A DNA stretch of 64,000 bases, from the NCBI RefSeq assembly GCF_900143285.1, contig NZ_FRDN01000003.1, positions 1 to 64,000 on the forward strand. Reading direction: 5' to 3'. Of this stretch, positions 8,229 through 15,530 are shown piece by piece. Both the position numbers and the translations under genes were made by a program. The first letter of the stretch is position 1. Each line of letters starts with the position of its first letter. The notes under the pieces were generated by a model. It did no database searches and was not told the DNA's origin. It saw only the letters and a list, made by a program, of their open reading frames with translations. Source of the stretch: Desulfitobacterium chlororespirans DSM 11544. Its GTDB lineage: Bacteria; Bacillota; Desulfitobacteriia; Desulfitobacteriales; Desulfitobacteriaceae.

Positions 8229-9332
8229 TTGATAAAGCTTGAGAAGGAAATTATTTCGAGTTCACAGCTCAACTTTTTGGTCATCGGTTTTGTCACAGGG
8301 GGCCTCGTAACAGTGCCCTATTCCACGCAAATCATTAACCAAGATAATTGGCTTGCCGTCATTATCGGGTTCATTCTTAGTCTGCCTATGGTTTTGATCT
8401 ATATCCGGCTTGCTCAGAAATTCCCACAAAACAACTTGCTGGAGATCCATGATGTTGTCTACGGCCCTTTGATCGGTAAGTTAATCTCTGCAGCCTATAT
8501 CGTCTTTATCTTCAACCTTCTCATCTATAATCTGGTTTATGTGGGAGATTTTTTGTTAACGTACCTACTTCCTGAAACTCCTATGTGGATTGTTCTGCTC
8601 ATGTTCACTTTTGTATGTGCTTGGGCCGTAAGGCTAGGCCTGGAAGTTATTGCTCGAGTTAATCCACTCTTTGTTGTAATTACTTTGTTTATAACTTTTT
8701 CAACTATGACTTTACTTATTCCGGAGATGGATTTCTCAAACCTTATTCCCCTTTTTGACACGCCCATGCTTGATTTTATCCAAGGCGTTCATATCATGAT
8801 CACCATTCCATATCTGGAAATCGTCATTTTCTTGTTCTTCCTGCCCAATGTCAATAACAAAAAACAAATTAAACACTCTATCCTATTTGGCTTTTGTTTT
8901 GGAGCACTTTTCTTACTTTTGCCTATTATTCGCAATACTACGGTGCTGGGTTCTTTAGTGGGCATCCTGACTTCTCCTTCTTATGAGAGTATTCGCTTAA
9001 TCGATATCGGCAATTATCTTACCCGGTTAGAGGTGCTGTATGCCATTGCTTTGATTATTATGCTGTTTATCAAGGGCAGTCTCTTTTATTATGTGACAGT
9101 TCTAGGCATAGCTCAGCTCCTTCGCTTACGCTCTTATCTCCCTCTAGTAGTCCCCTTAGGAATTATCGGCATCTGTTTAAGCTTAATTGTTCATGAATCT
9201 TCTCTATTAAATATCGATACCACTGTGGATGTATGGCCTTTCTTTGCTCTTCCCTTTGAAGTCTTCCTTCCTATCCTCACATTATTGCTAGCTAAAATTC
9301 GAAAATTACCCAAACAAACACGGGGGGGATAA
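8229..9332 (+). CDS. Germination receptor permease-like subunit, GerB family
   Basis: 367 residues, ten predicted membrane segments, amino acid permease (APC) fold. It begins with the family pattern ISSSQLNFLVIGFVTGGLVTVPYSTQIINQDNWLAVIIG and includes VNPLFVVITLFITFSTMTLLIPEMDFSNLIPLFD. GerB subunits hold the germinant-binding site. The start is TTG at 8229, eight bases after an AAGGAG that overlaps the end of the preceding gene. Translational coupling with its neighbours is likely. Confidence 0.92.
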   Translation: MIKLEKEIISSSQLNFLVIGFVTGGLVTVPYSTQIINQDNWLAVIIGFILSLPMVLIYIRLAQKFPQNNLLEIHDVVYGPLIGKLISAAYIVFIFNLLIYNLVYVGDFLLTYLLPETPMWIVLLMFTFVCAWAVRLGLEVIARVNPLFVVITLFITFSTMTLLIPEMDFSNLIPLFDTPMLDFIQGVHIMITIPYLEIVIFLFFLPNVNNKKQIKHSILFGFCFGALFLLLPIIRNTTVLGSLVGILTSPSYESIRLIDIGNYLTRLEVLYAIALIIMLFIKGSLFYYVTVLGIAQLLRLRSYLPLVVPLGIIGICLSLIVHESSLLNIDTTVDVWPFFALPFEVFLPILTLLLAKIRKLPKQTRGG

Positions 9333-9335
9333 AGG

Positions 9336-9557
9336 GTGAGTATTCTGCTCTTAGTCATAGTTTTCTTAGGGGTGGTATTATTCGAATTACCGGAATTAAT
9401 TCAAAAAAAATATTGGCGGGAACTTATTACAGTCATCTTTCTCCTGTCGATTGGCTTTATTCTATCCTTACTGCTGGCTATGGGTATTGAAGTCCCCAAC
9501 CCCAGCAATGCTTTAGTCTACATCTTTAAAGAAGTATTACATTTAAGCTATCCTTAA
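9336..9557 (+). CDS. Small two-helix membrane protein at the end of the ger operon
   Basis: 73 residues starting with GTG at 9336, only three bases after the GerB stop, so co-translated. Two hydrophobic helices (residues ~2-14 and ~29-50) connected by a short polar ELPELIQKKYWRE hinge. No known enzymatic motif. Small membrane proteins at the end of ger operons are known (GerD-like or ger 'small protein' genes), but I cannot assign a family. By position it could be an accessory fourth subunit of the germinant receptor. Confidence 0.7.
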   Translation: MSILLLVIVFLGVVLFELPELIQKKYWRELITVIFLLSIGFILSLLLAMGIEVPNPSNALVYIFKEVLHLSYP

Positions 9558-9570
9558 TGAAAGAGCAGAA

Positions 9571-9604
9571 AGCGGAAACACTAGTTTAAACTAATGTTTC
9601 CGCT
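9571..9604. terminator. Hairpin between ger operon and TasA-like gene
   Basis: AGCGGAAACA pairs perfectly with TGTTTCCGCT around an AT-rich palindromic centre. It lies between convergent transcription units, with no long T-run, so it is best read as a bidirectional terminator of moderate quality. Confidence 0.5.
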
Positions 9605-9672
9605 TCCAGAAATCTGTCGCTTATTTGCCTATGAAACCCATTTTCTATTTAAATTTACCTCAGTGAAGCAGA

Positions 9673-10203
9673 TTACTTTTGGGTACCTGTTACAGAGACT
9701 TGAATAGCTGTTCCGTAGCCGGTTCCTGCATAGTTAATATCTACATTATTATCGCTGGGCCAATTGACGGATACGGTATAGACCTTTTCCTGCCCCTGGG
9801 CACTAAGAACAAACTCGTCATTAAGTTCCACTTTACCTAAAGAATTTACGGTACCGACCACATCTCCTTTAGAATTTTCCACGGTAAACACCAAAGGAGC
9901 AATAACTTTTTTACCGTCAGCCGCCACAACATTTACATCAATATCTAAATCCATAGCTGTTTCACTGACTACAGCACCTTCAAAGTTTTTGACGCTAAAC
10001 TGCCAGCTCATGGTTTCCGAAGGGGCAATCTTGACATTTTCAACGAAGGTATCTGTCCCCCCCTCAGTCAGAATAAACTCCTTAGCCACTGTACTGCCTT
10101 GAGCCAATGCATCAATATCTGTAGTATACATAGCCAAAGTTCCGGAAATGATGGATGTGGATACCACTAAAGCTAGCGCGATTATGCTTAGAGCCTTTTT
10201 CAT
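9673..10203 (-). CDS. TasA/camelysin-like secreted protein with SipW-type signal peptide
   Basis: 176 residues. The N-terminus (hydrophobic 5-22, then ISGTLAMYTTDIDALAQGSTVAKEF) matches SipW-dependent signal peptides, in which the helix is followed by GT(L/F)A and cleavage occurs near it. The rest is a beta-rich TasA/CalY-like domain (FVENVKIAPSETMSWQFSVKNFEG, VYTVSVNWPSDNN..DINYAGTGYGTAIQVSV). Likely an extracellular or biofilm-fibre protein matured by the ER-type peptidase encoded at 4.7-5.2 kb. RBS GGAGG lies nine bases before the ATG. Last gene of a three-gene leftward unit with the 40-residue peptide gene and the larger paralogue. Confidence 0.8.
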   Translation of the reverse strand: MKKALSIIALALVVSTSIISGTLAMYTTDIDALAQGSTVAKEFILTEGGTDTFVENVKIAPSETMSWQFSVKNFEGAVVSETAMDLDIDVNVVAADGKKVIAPLVFTVENSKGDVVGTVNSLGKVELNDEFVLSAQGQEKVYTVSVNWPSDNNVDINYAGTGYGTAIQVSVTGTQK

Positions 10204-10236
10204 TCGTTATTACCTCCATGATGTTATGCTTTATTT

Positions 10237-10359
10237 TTAATATGGCGTGATACTTATTCCGAAACTGGATACGCTATTATAATTGGAAAGAGTGCTCACC
10301 GTTAGGGAACCAAGAACCATAACCGTTAGTGCTAAAATTAAAATAACCTTTGCTCTCAT
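10237..10359 (-). CDS. 40-residue secreted micro-peptide with TasA-type signal sequence
   Basis: A short unannotated-looking frame of 40 codons with a very strong ribosome site (GGAGGAGGGG) five bases before its ATG. It starts MRAKVILILALTVMVLGS, a basic start and hydrophobic core, followed by LTVSTLSNYNSVSSFGISIT and PY. The STLSNY segment mimics the GTLASYT/GTLAMYT cleavage region of the two flanking TasA-like proteins, leaving a mature tail of only about 15-18 residues. It starts 21 bp after the stop of the upstream TasA-like gene and ends 33 bp before the start of the next, on the same strand, so it is almost certainly translated from the same mRNA. Function unknown: signalling peptide, fibre nucleator or degenerate paralogue are all possible. 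Confidence 0.65.
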   Translation of the reverse strand: MRAKVILILALTVMVLGSLTVSTLSNYNSVSSFGISITPY

Positions 10360-10380
10360 ATCCCCTCCTCCTTCGATTCA

Positions 10381-11322
10381 TTAAGGCTGGTGTATAACAT
10401 TAACATTGGTGATAAGGCTTGTGTTACTACCACCAACACCAATATTCCGAAGTGTTTCCGTACCCATTCCACTGGCCAAGCCTCCAAAAGACACGCTTTG
10501 CCCAGGTAAGATGTTATCCATAGTCACATTGTTATAGGCTGGATTTTCAAACCGATAAATTCCTTCATCAGAACGAGATATTAGCTTGGCATTCCAGGCA
10601 TTATTCAATCGATCATTTTGAAGAAAGAAGGTTATATACCAATCTTCAATGGATACAGAGGAATTGTTGGTAATGGTAACCTTGTATTCGTATTGATACT
10701 CTCCGCTTTGCCCGTTCTGCCAAGGGGTAGTGGTTTCATAAAGCACACTTACCTGACTTTCAGGAGTTTCCGGATTTGGGTTGCTGTCCAAGGGCACTTG
10801 GGAAGCCTGGGCATTCACTATGATACTGGTACCAAACTCTTTTCCGGCATAATCCTTATCCGATTTACCTCCATCGGGCCAAGCGATCTCTACTAAAACA
10901 TTTCGCTCTTGACCTGTTTCCGAAAGGGGGAAGGTACCAAGAAGGTCAAATGTCCCCACCCCCGTCATCTGGTTGAGAATAGCCCCCGTCCCATCCTTCA
11001 CGGTTACTGTAAGGGGATCAATAGCCTTTTTGCCAGGGGAGGCAAATATATCAAAAGTAAGCTTATAGTACATATCGGTCTCAGTAACCACATGTCTTTC
11101 ATAGTTTTTCACTTTAAATTGCCATTGAAGAATCTCTGAAGGTGCTATTTTCAAACCCTCTTGAAAGGTGTCCGTTCCTTCGCCGACGAAAATAAACTCC
11201 TTGGCAACCACATTGCCTCCAGCCAGATTGTCAATAGCCACAGTATAAGATGCAAGGGTCCCTGCCGTAATCGAGCTCACCATTGCTAGAACTAATGCTA
11301 ACAAAAGGATAACCCTCTTCAC
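10381..11322 (-). CDS. TasA/camelysin-like secreted protein with CBM-like C-terminal domain
   Basis: 313 residues in two parts. Residues 1-175 have a SipW-type signal (MKRVILLLALVLAMVSS, then AGTLASYTVAIDNLAGGN) and a TasA/CalY-like domain clearly paralogous to the 176-residue protein downstream (FQEGLKIAPSEILQWQFKVKNYE; DYAGKEFGTSIIVNA). After a Pro/Asn-rich linker (~180-192), residues ~193-313 look like a cellulose- or polysaccharide-binding beta-sandwich (YKVTITNNSSVSIEDWYITF; NAWNAKLISR; NILPGQSVSFGG), similar to CBM2/CBM3-type modules. It could link protein fibres to an exopolysaccharide. First gene of the three-gene unit. Confidence 0.75.
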   Translation of the reverse strand: MKRVILLLALVLAMVSSITAGTLASYTVAIDNLAGGNVVAKEFIFVGEGTDTFQEGLKIAPSEILQWQFKVKNYERHVVTETDMYYKLTFDIFASPGKKAIDPLTVTVKDGTGAILNQMTGVGTFDLLGTFPLSETGQERNVLVEIAWPDGGKSDKDYAGKEFGTSIIVNAQASQVPLDSNPNPETPESQVSVLYETTTPWQNGQSGEYQYEYKVTITNNSSVSIEDWYITFFLQNDRLNNAWNAKLISRSDEGIYRFENPAYNNVTMDNILPGQSVSFGGLASGMGTETLRNIGVGGSNTSLITNVNVIHQP

Positions 11323-11582
11323 ACGACCTCACCTCCATTACATGGTGATTCTTCTCCTGATGAAAAATATATGATCATTCAGAATTGGATTTGAATCGGA
11401 TCAAAATTTAGAATTACTATAAGCAGATTAACATGATTCGTGAGCCAAGATCTACATGTACATTATGGAAATATCACGGCTCCATGGTGAATTTGTTTCT
11501 TTCTTCATTTTTAGCTTAATATTGATTCTATCTTCCCCTTGTTTTGACGCAAATCTCACCTATTATCATGATTAATAGAGCA

Positions 11583-11610
11583 GCAGGCTGCCTCATCTCG
11601 AGCAACCTGC
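11583..11610. terminator. Hairpin after truncated GGDEF gene
   Basis: GCAGGCTGC pairs with GCAACCTGC (eight of nine) over a ten-base loop, starting 12 bp beyond the stop of the leftward truncated gene. There is no T-run, so termination is uncertain. Confidence 0.35.
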
Positions 11611-11621
11611 AATTGTTTACA

Positions 11622-11954
11622 TCATGCTATTGTGGAAACATTTCTTGGCTCATTGACTTGTCTCTTAAGTATCTCTCCGATATATTGTATAAGTACGTCC
11701 CCTGACGAATGTCCTAAAGAATCATTGATATTCTTGAAATTATCAATATCCATGTAGAGGAGAGCAAATGTTTTACCTGGATCCTCATTCTTGGTTATAA
11801 GTTGATTCACTTTCTCTTCAAAGTAGAATCTATTGGGCAGCTCTGTTATAGCTTCAAATAAGGGATTAAATCTGTAATTATTCTCTATATAATAACCTAT
11901 TTCATCTCTCGCATTTAGACCGAAAAAGATTTTCAAGCGCTGAAATACCTTCAC
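11622..11954 (-). pseudogene. Truncated GGDEF-domain protein (diguanylate cyclase remnant)
   Basis: 110 residues corresponding to the first half of a GGDEF domain: DALTELPNR-like ITELPNRFYFEEKVNQL, then LLYMDIDNFKNINDSLGHSSGDVLIQYIGEIL, which is the Mg2+/substrate-binding DxDxFKxINDxxGHxxGD motif. The frame stops after NEPRNVSTIA, before the R-x-GGDEF active loop. I find no continuation in the other frames downstream; a hairpin follows instead. Without the GGDEF loop the protein cannot synthesise c-di-GMP, so this is a decayed gene or, less likely, a small regulatory fragment. About 30 N-terminal residues precede the domain. Confidence 0.7.
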
Positions 11955-12248
11955 TAATTTCTCACTCCTTACCCACGGGTACTAACGCCATCACTCGCAC
12001 CAGAAAATTAAAAACCTTGTCCACTTATAAAACAAAGTCTATGTCAGGTAAAAAAATCCAATCTTTCAAAACCTAATTCTAACGAATCCCCCCTGTAAAA
12101 ACAAGATATTTAGCAAAAAATCACAGCATCTTATTGTTTAGGAAAGACATTCATCGAAAGAAGTGAGCCAACTGGTGGTATTTGCCTAATACTAGCGTAA
12201 GAACTATGTGTAAAGAGAGCGTGAAGGTCCAGCTTATTTATAGTACTC

Positions 12249-13031
12249 TTAAATAGTATGAATGATATTGTAAGATGACCATTCTCCCCCGGAGATGGTT
12301 TTGACAGCCCGTTTTTGGGGATATATTATTTTATCTATCTCGCCATCGGTAAGACCTTTAGCCCTCAATTCCCTCACCTTACCCTGCAATTCTGTAAGGA
12401 AATCCAACTTCTGCCTCATTTTTTCCTTGCCTTTGGGAACAACACCGGCATGAGAACATAATATCGTATCAAAATCAAGCTGCAGCACTTTTTCCAGGCT
12501 AGCGATCATCTGAATCATATTTTCTTCGTAAAAGGCTAAGAGCAATTTACGACCCACATACAGATCTCCTGTAATAAGCCATCCTTGGTCCTTCTCATGG
12601 AATACATGATGGAACTCCGTATGGCCGGGTGTATCAATGGCGTTGAAGACATATCGCTCCGTTCGAATCACCTCTGGCATGGCTTGAGGATCGAAGGGTT
12701 CCCGGCCTCCCCAGATAAAGCGACGATATAACCGGTATTTTCCCTTTCTCTCCGCAACCTTAATGGCCTCAGGGTGCAGATAGATGGGTACTCGCTTATT
12801 CTTTTGTAACCAATGGGCCAGGCCGGAATGATCTTCATGAACATGGGTAAGAGCGACTTTCTCAATGACTTGCCTGTTGAAAAATTCCCTTGTGTCCTTT
12901 TGCAAGGCGGATGGTCCTGTATCAAAGAGCAGCCCATCCACTAAGTAAATATAGACATTCATCTTGGTGCCGATACCACTGCAGACACCATGAGTAATGA
13001 TGATATCTTTATATTTACTGATATTTATCAC
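12249..13031 (-). CDS. MBL-fold metallo-hydrolase
   Basis: 260 residues with the metallo-beta-lactamase metal motif THVHEDHSG (about 82-90), then a DTPGHTEFHH motif near 134-143, GDLYVG with the bridging Asp near 155, and a final CSHAG. This is a complete set of ligands for a dinuclear Zn/Fe centre. Most similar in layout to the glyoxalase II/RNase-J-like group of unassigned hydrolases; substrate unknown. No signal peptide. RBS GGGAGGT upstream of the ATG at 13031. It is monocistronic and divergent from the homocysteine methyltransferase gene. Confidence 0.85.
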   Translation of the reverse strand: MINISKYKDIIITHGVCSGIGTKMNVYIYLVDGLLFDTGPSALQKDTREFFNRQVIEKVALTHVHEDHSGLAHWLQKNKRVPIYLHPEAIKVAERKGKYRLYRRFIWGGREPFDPQAMPEVIRTERYVFNAIDTPGHTEFHHVFHEKDQGWLITGDLYVGRKLLLAFYEENMIQMIASLEKVLQLDFDTILCSHAGVVPKGKEKMRQKLDFLTELQGKVRELRAKGLTDGEIDKIIYPQKRAVKTISGGEWSSYNIIHTI

Positions 13032-13276
13032 ATTTTTACCTCCCTTTATGGATTTGATATCTTGTCAAAATTGTATATACCATATTCTGAATTTATAGAC
13101 TATTTTGCTGATTGTCAATGCACAATTGGATATGGCTGATTCTATTTCAATCGCTCAAGGTTTACTTGCGAATCTGAACTACTTTCTTTATTATATAAAA
13201 CTATAAGGGATAGGCTATTAAGTCAGAAAGCAATGAGCACTATTATTCCCTCAATACTTTACTTGGAGGTTTTTTC

Positions 13277-14125
13277 ATGATACTTAATAAAGAATCTTAT
13301 ATCATTTTTGATGGGGCCATGGGCACCATGCTGCAAAAGTACGACCTTAACCCCGGTCAACCTCCGGAAGTATTGAATATAACAAGGCCGGAGATTATTG
13401 AAGAAATCCATAGGCAATACATCAAGGCCGGCAGCACCATAGTCACTACCAATACTTTTGGAGCTATTGAAACAAAACTAAACGGAACTGGATATAGCGT
13501 AGAGGAAGTCGTTCAGTCGGCTGTTGCCATTGCCCGCAAGGCGGCAGACAAGAATTTGGTTGCCTTGGATATGGGACCGACCGGTGAACTTGTTGAACCT
13601 TTAGGGGATTTATCTTTTGAAGAGGTATATGACTTATATAGCCGTCAAATCAAAGCAGCGACCTTAACCGGAAATGTCGATCTGATATTAATCGAGACCT
13701 TTTTTGATCTAACGGAAGCGCACGCAGCTATTAGAGCCGCTAAGGATCATTCTTCCCTACCAGTTATCTGCACATTTACTTTCCAGCAAAAAGGAAAAAC
13801 CTTAATGGGCAAGGATGTCAAGACAGTGGTAGCTTCACTGGAGGAATATGGTGTTGATGCTGTTGGCGTCAATTGTTCTTTAGGCCCCAGTGAAATGCTG
13901 CCCATCGTGGAAACCATGGTGTCTTCCACCCAACTACCTATTTTAGTTCAACCCAACGCTGGATTGCCAAAATTGATTGAGAACCGGACTGTCTATGATG
14001 TGGAGCCCGAGGAATTCGCCCGGTATATCCAGGCTATGGCTAGTCTGGGGGTGAAATGGTTTGGCGGATGCTGTGGGACGACTCCCGAGTTTATTCGTGC
14101 CATTAAGGAATCGTTGGACCTTTAG
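13277..14125 (+). CDS. Homocysteine S-methyltransferase domain protein (MetH N-terminal-like)
   Basis: 282 residues forming a single Hcy-binding TIM barrel: FDGAMGTMLQKYDL at the N-terminus, TNTFGA, LIETFFDL, and the zinc cysteines in GVNCSLG (~202) and GGCCGTTPEF near 264-266. Transfers a methyl group, usually from a methyl-corrinoid or methyl donor, to homocysteine or a related thiol. In full MetH this is only the first module; here it stands alone, so a separate corrinoid protein or methylfolate-binding partner encoded elsewhere is implied. RBS GGAGGT six bases before the ATG. Its last four bases overlap the convergent transporter gene. Confidence 0.85.
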   Translation: MILNKESYIIFDGAMGTMLQKYDLNPGQPPEVLNITRPEIIEEIHRQYIKAGSTIVTTNTFGAIETKLNGTGYSVEEVVQSAVAIARKAADKNLVALDMGPTGELVEPLGDLSFEEVYDLYSRQIKAATLTGNVDLILIETFFDLTEAHAAIRAAKDHSSLPVICTFTFQQKGKTLMGKDVKTVVASLEEYGVDAVGVNCSLGPSEMLPIVETMVSSTQLPILVQPNAGLPKLIENRTVYDVEPEEFARYIQAMASLGVKWFGGCCGTTPEFIRAIKESLDL

Positions 14126-15369
14126 TCCAAAACGACTTCCTTTCGCCCATAAAACACTTCTTTATCAAAATCCTTTTCCCAAGCGGCAATAGCAACTGCA
14201 CCTGATAGATCGTCGGTTACATTCAATACTGCACGAAACATCTCTGCAATCCGGTCCACTCCGGCCAATAACGCAATTCCCTCAATAGGAAGTCCAACTG
14301 CGTTGAGGACAATAGCCAGAGTCACCATCCCACCTCCGGGCACTGCAGTACCACCTAGGCCAATAAGTACAGCAAAGAAAACCAACATAATTTGCTGTGT
14401 TAATCCGAACTCAATACCGAAAAACTGAGCGATCATAATACTGGCCACAGCGTGGAACATTGCGGTTCCATCCGAATTCATCGTTGCCCCCAGCGGTAAT
14501 GCGAACTGACTTACAGTTTTACCGACACCGAGGTTCCTCTGGGCTGTCTCAATAGATATAGGTAAACTGGCCGCTGATGAACATGTGGTAAACGCCACGA
14601 TCATCGCATTCAGGCTTCTTCGATAGAATTGGACGGGACTTACTCGGGCGATACCCCATACTACGATTCCGCAAACAAAAAATGTCTGTAAAATGAGAGC
14701 AATGATCAAAGTAACGAGATATTTAGCCAAAGGAATCAAAACCTCGATCCCCACAGTTCCTGTTACCCAGGTCATCAAAGCAAATACAGCGTAAGGGGCC
14801 ATTTTCATAATGATGGTGATCATCTGAATTGCTGCAGAGTTGATGACGCTAAACGTTGATAAAATCCGAGTTCCAGCATCCCCCAACATGGATAAAGCCA
14901 GACCAAAAAAGGCAGAAAAAATCACAATCTGAAACATATCTTGGCGAGCCATGGCATCTACAGGATTTTTAGGTACCATTTTCAGAATAACCTCTGAAAC
15001 AGAAGGTGCAGATACTTCACTTACAGGTGAAGAAAGGAGATCGGTTGGAGGAGTAATACCTGTTCCTGGCTGAAACATATTACCGATCCCCACACCAATG
15101 ACAATGGCGATAATTGTGGTTCCTACATAGAAAATCAACAGCTTGTATCCTAAACGACCGAGCTTTTTCATATCTCCACCTAACCCGCCGATAGCACATG
15201 ACACTCCGGTGAAGATTAAAGGAATGATAGCCATTTGAATGAGTCGCAGAAAAATATCACCAATAACTTTTATAGAACTAACCTTGTCCCCAAAAAACCA
15301 ACCCATAAATATACCTAAGGTCATACCAATAAATATTTTCAGGGTAAGAGACATCTTTTTCTTCTCCAT
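14122..15369 (-). CDS. Dicarboxylate/amino acid:cation symporter (DAACS, GltP/DctA-type)
   Basis: 415 residues. The ATG at 15369 (MEKKKMSLTLKIFIGM) is preferred because AAAGGA precedes it at good spacing; an in-frame codon 11 residues upstream is possible. Hydrophobic throughout with the glutamate-transporter-homologue motifs: FTTCSSAASLPISIE (the serine-rich HP1 loop), LPLGATMNSDGTAMF (NMDGT-like TM7 motif) and GGTAVPGGGMV (HP2). Imports C4-dicarboxylates or acidic amino acids with Na+/H+. It lies downstream of the DASS transporter on the same strand but beyond a strong hairpin, so it is probably a separate transcript. Confidence 0.9.
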   Translation of the reverse strand: MEKKKMSLTLKIFIGMTLGIFMGWFFGDKVSSIKVIGDIFLRLIQMAIIPLIFTGVSCAIGGLGGDMKKLGRLGYKLLIFYVGTTIIAIVIGVGIGNMFQPGTGITPPTDLLSSPVSEVSAPSVSEVILKMVPKNPVDAMARQDMFQIVIFSAFFGLALSMLGDAGTRILSTFSVINSAAIQMITIIMKMAPYAVFALMTWVTGTVGIEVLIPLAKYLVTLIIALILQTFFVCGIVVWGIARVSPVQFYRRSLNAMIVAFTTCSSAASLPISIETAQRNLGVGKTVSQFALPLGATMNSDGTAMFHAVASIMIAQFFGIEFGLTQQIMLVFFAVLIGLGGTAVPGGGMVTLAIVLNAVGLPIEGIALLAGVDRIAEMFRAVLNVTDDLSGAVAIAAWEKDFDKEVFYGRKEVVLD

Positions 15370-15458
15370 GAGATCATTCCTTTCGCTTATAGATACCTGC
15401 AATATCTGGATTTATCACTGCCCCTCCACTAAACACGATAATATTACAAAGTGAAAAT

Positions 15459-15488
15459 GCTTCTCGATAATGGAAATTATCGAGAAGC
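15459..15488. terminator. Strong hairpin between DASS and DAACS transporter genes
   Basis: A perfect 13-bp stem (GCTTCTCGATAAT / ATTATCGAGAAGC) with a four-base loop, flanked on both sides by T/A-rich runs. It lies directly downstream of the leftward DASS gene and should end that operon. Confidence 0.75.
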
Positions 15489-15530
15489 TTTCTTTCTATT
15501 TTTCAATTATATTGGAACTGACACTCATAT

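Noticed and set aside
13032-13276. SAM or T-box riboswitch upstream of the homocysteine methyltransferase gene
   Set aside because: No conserved riboswitch core and no terminator before the gene.
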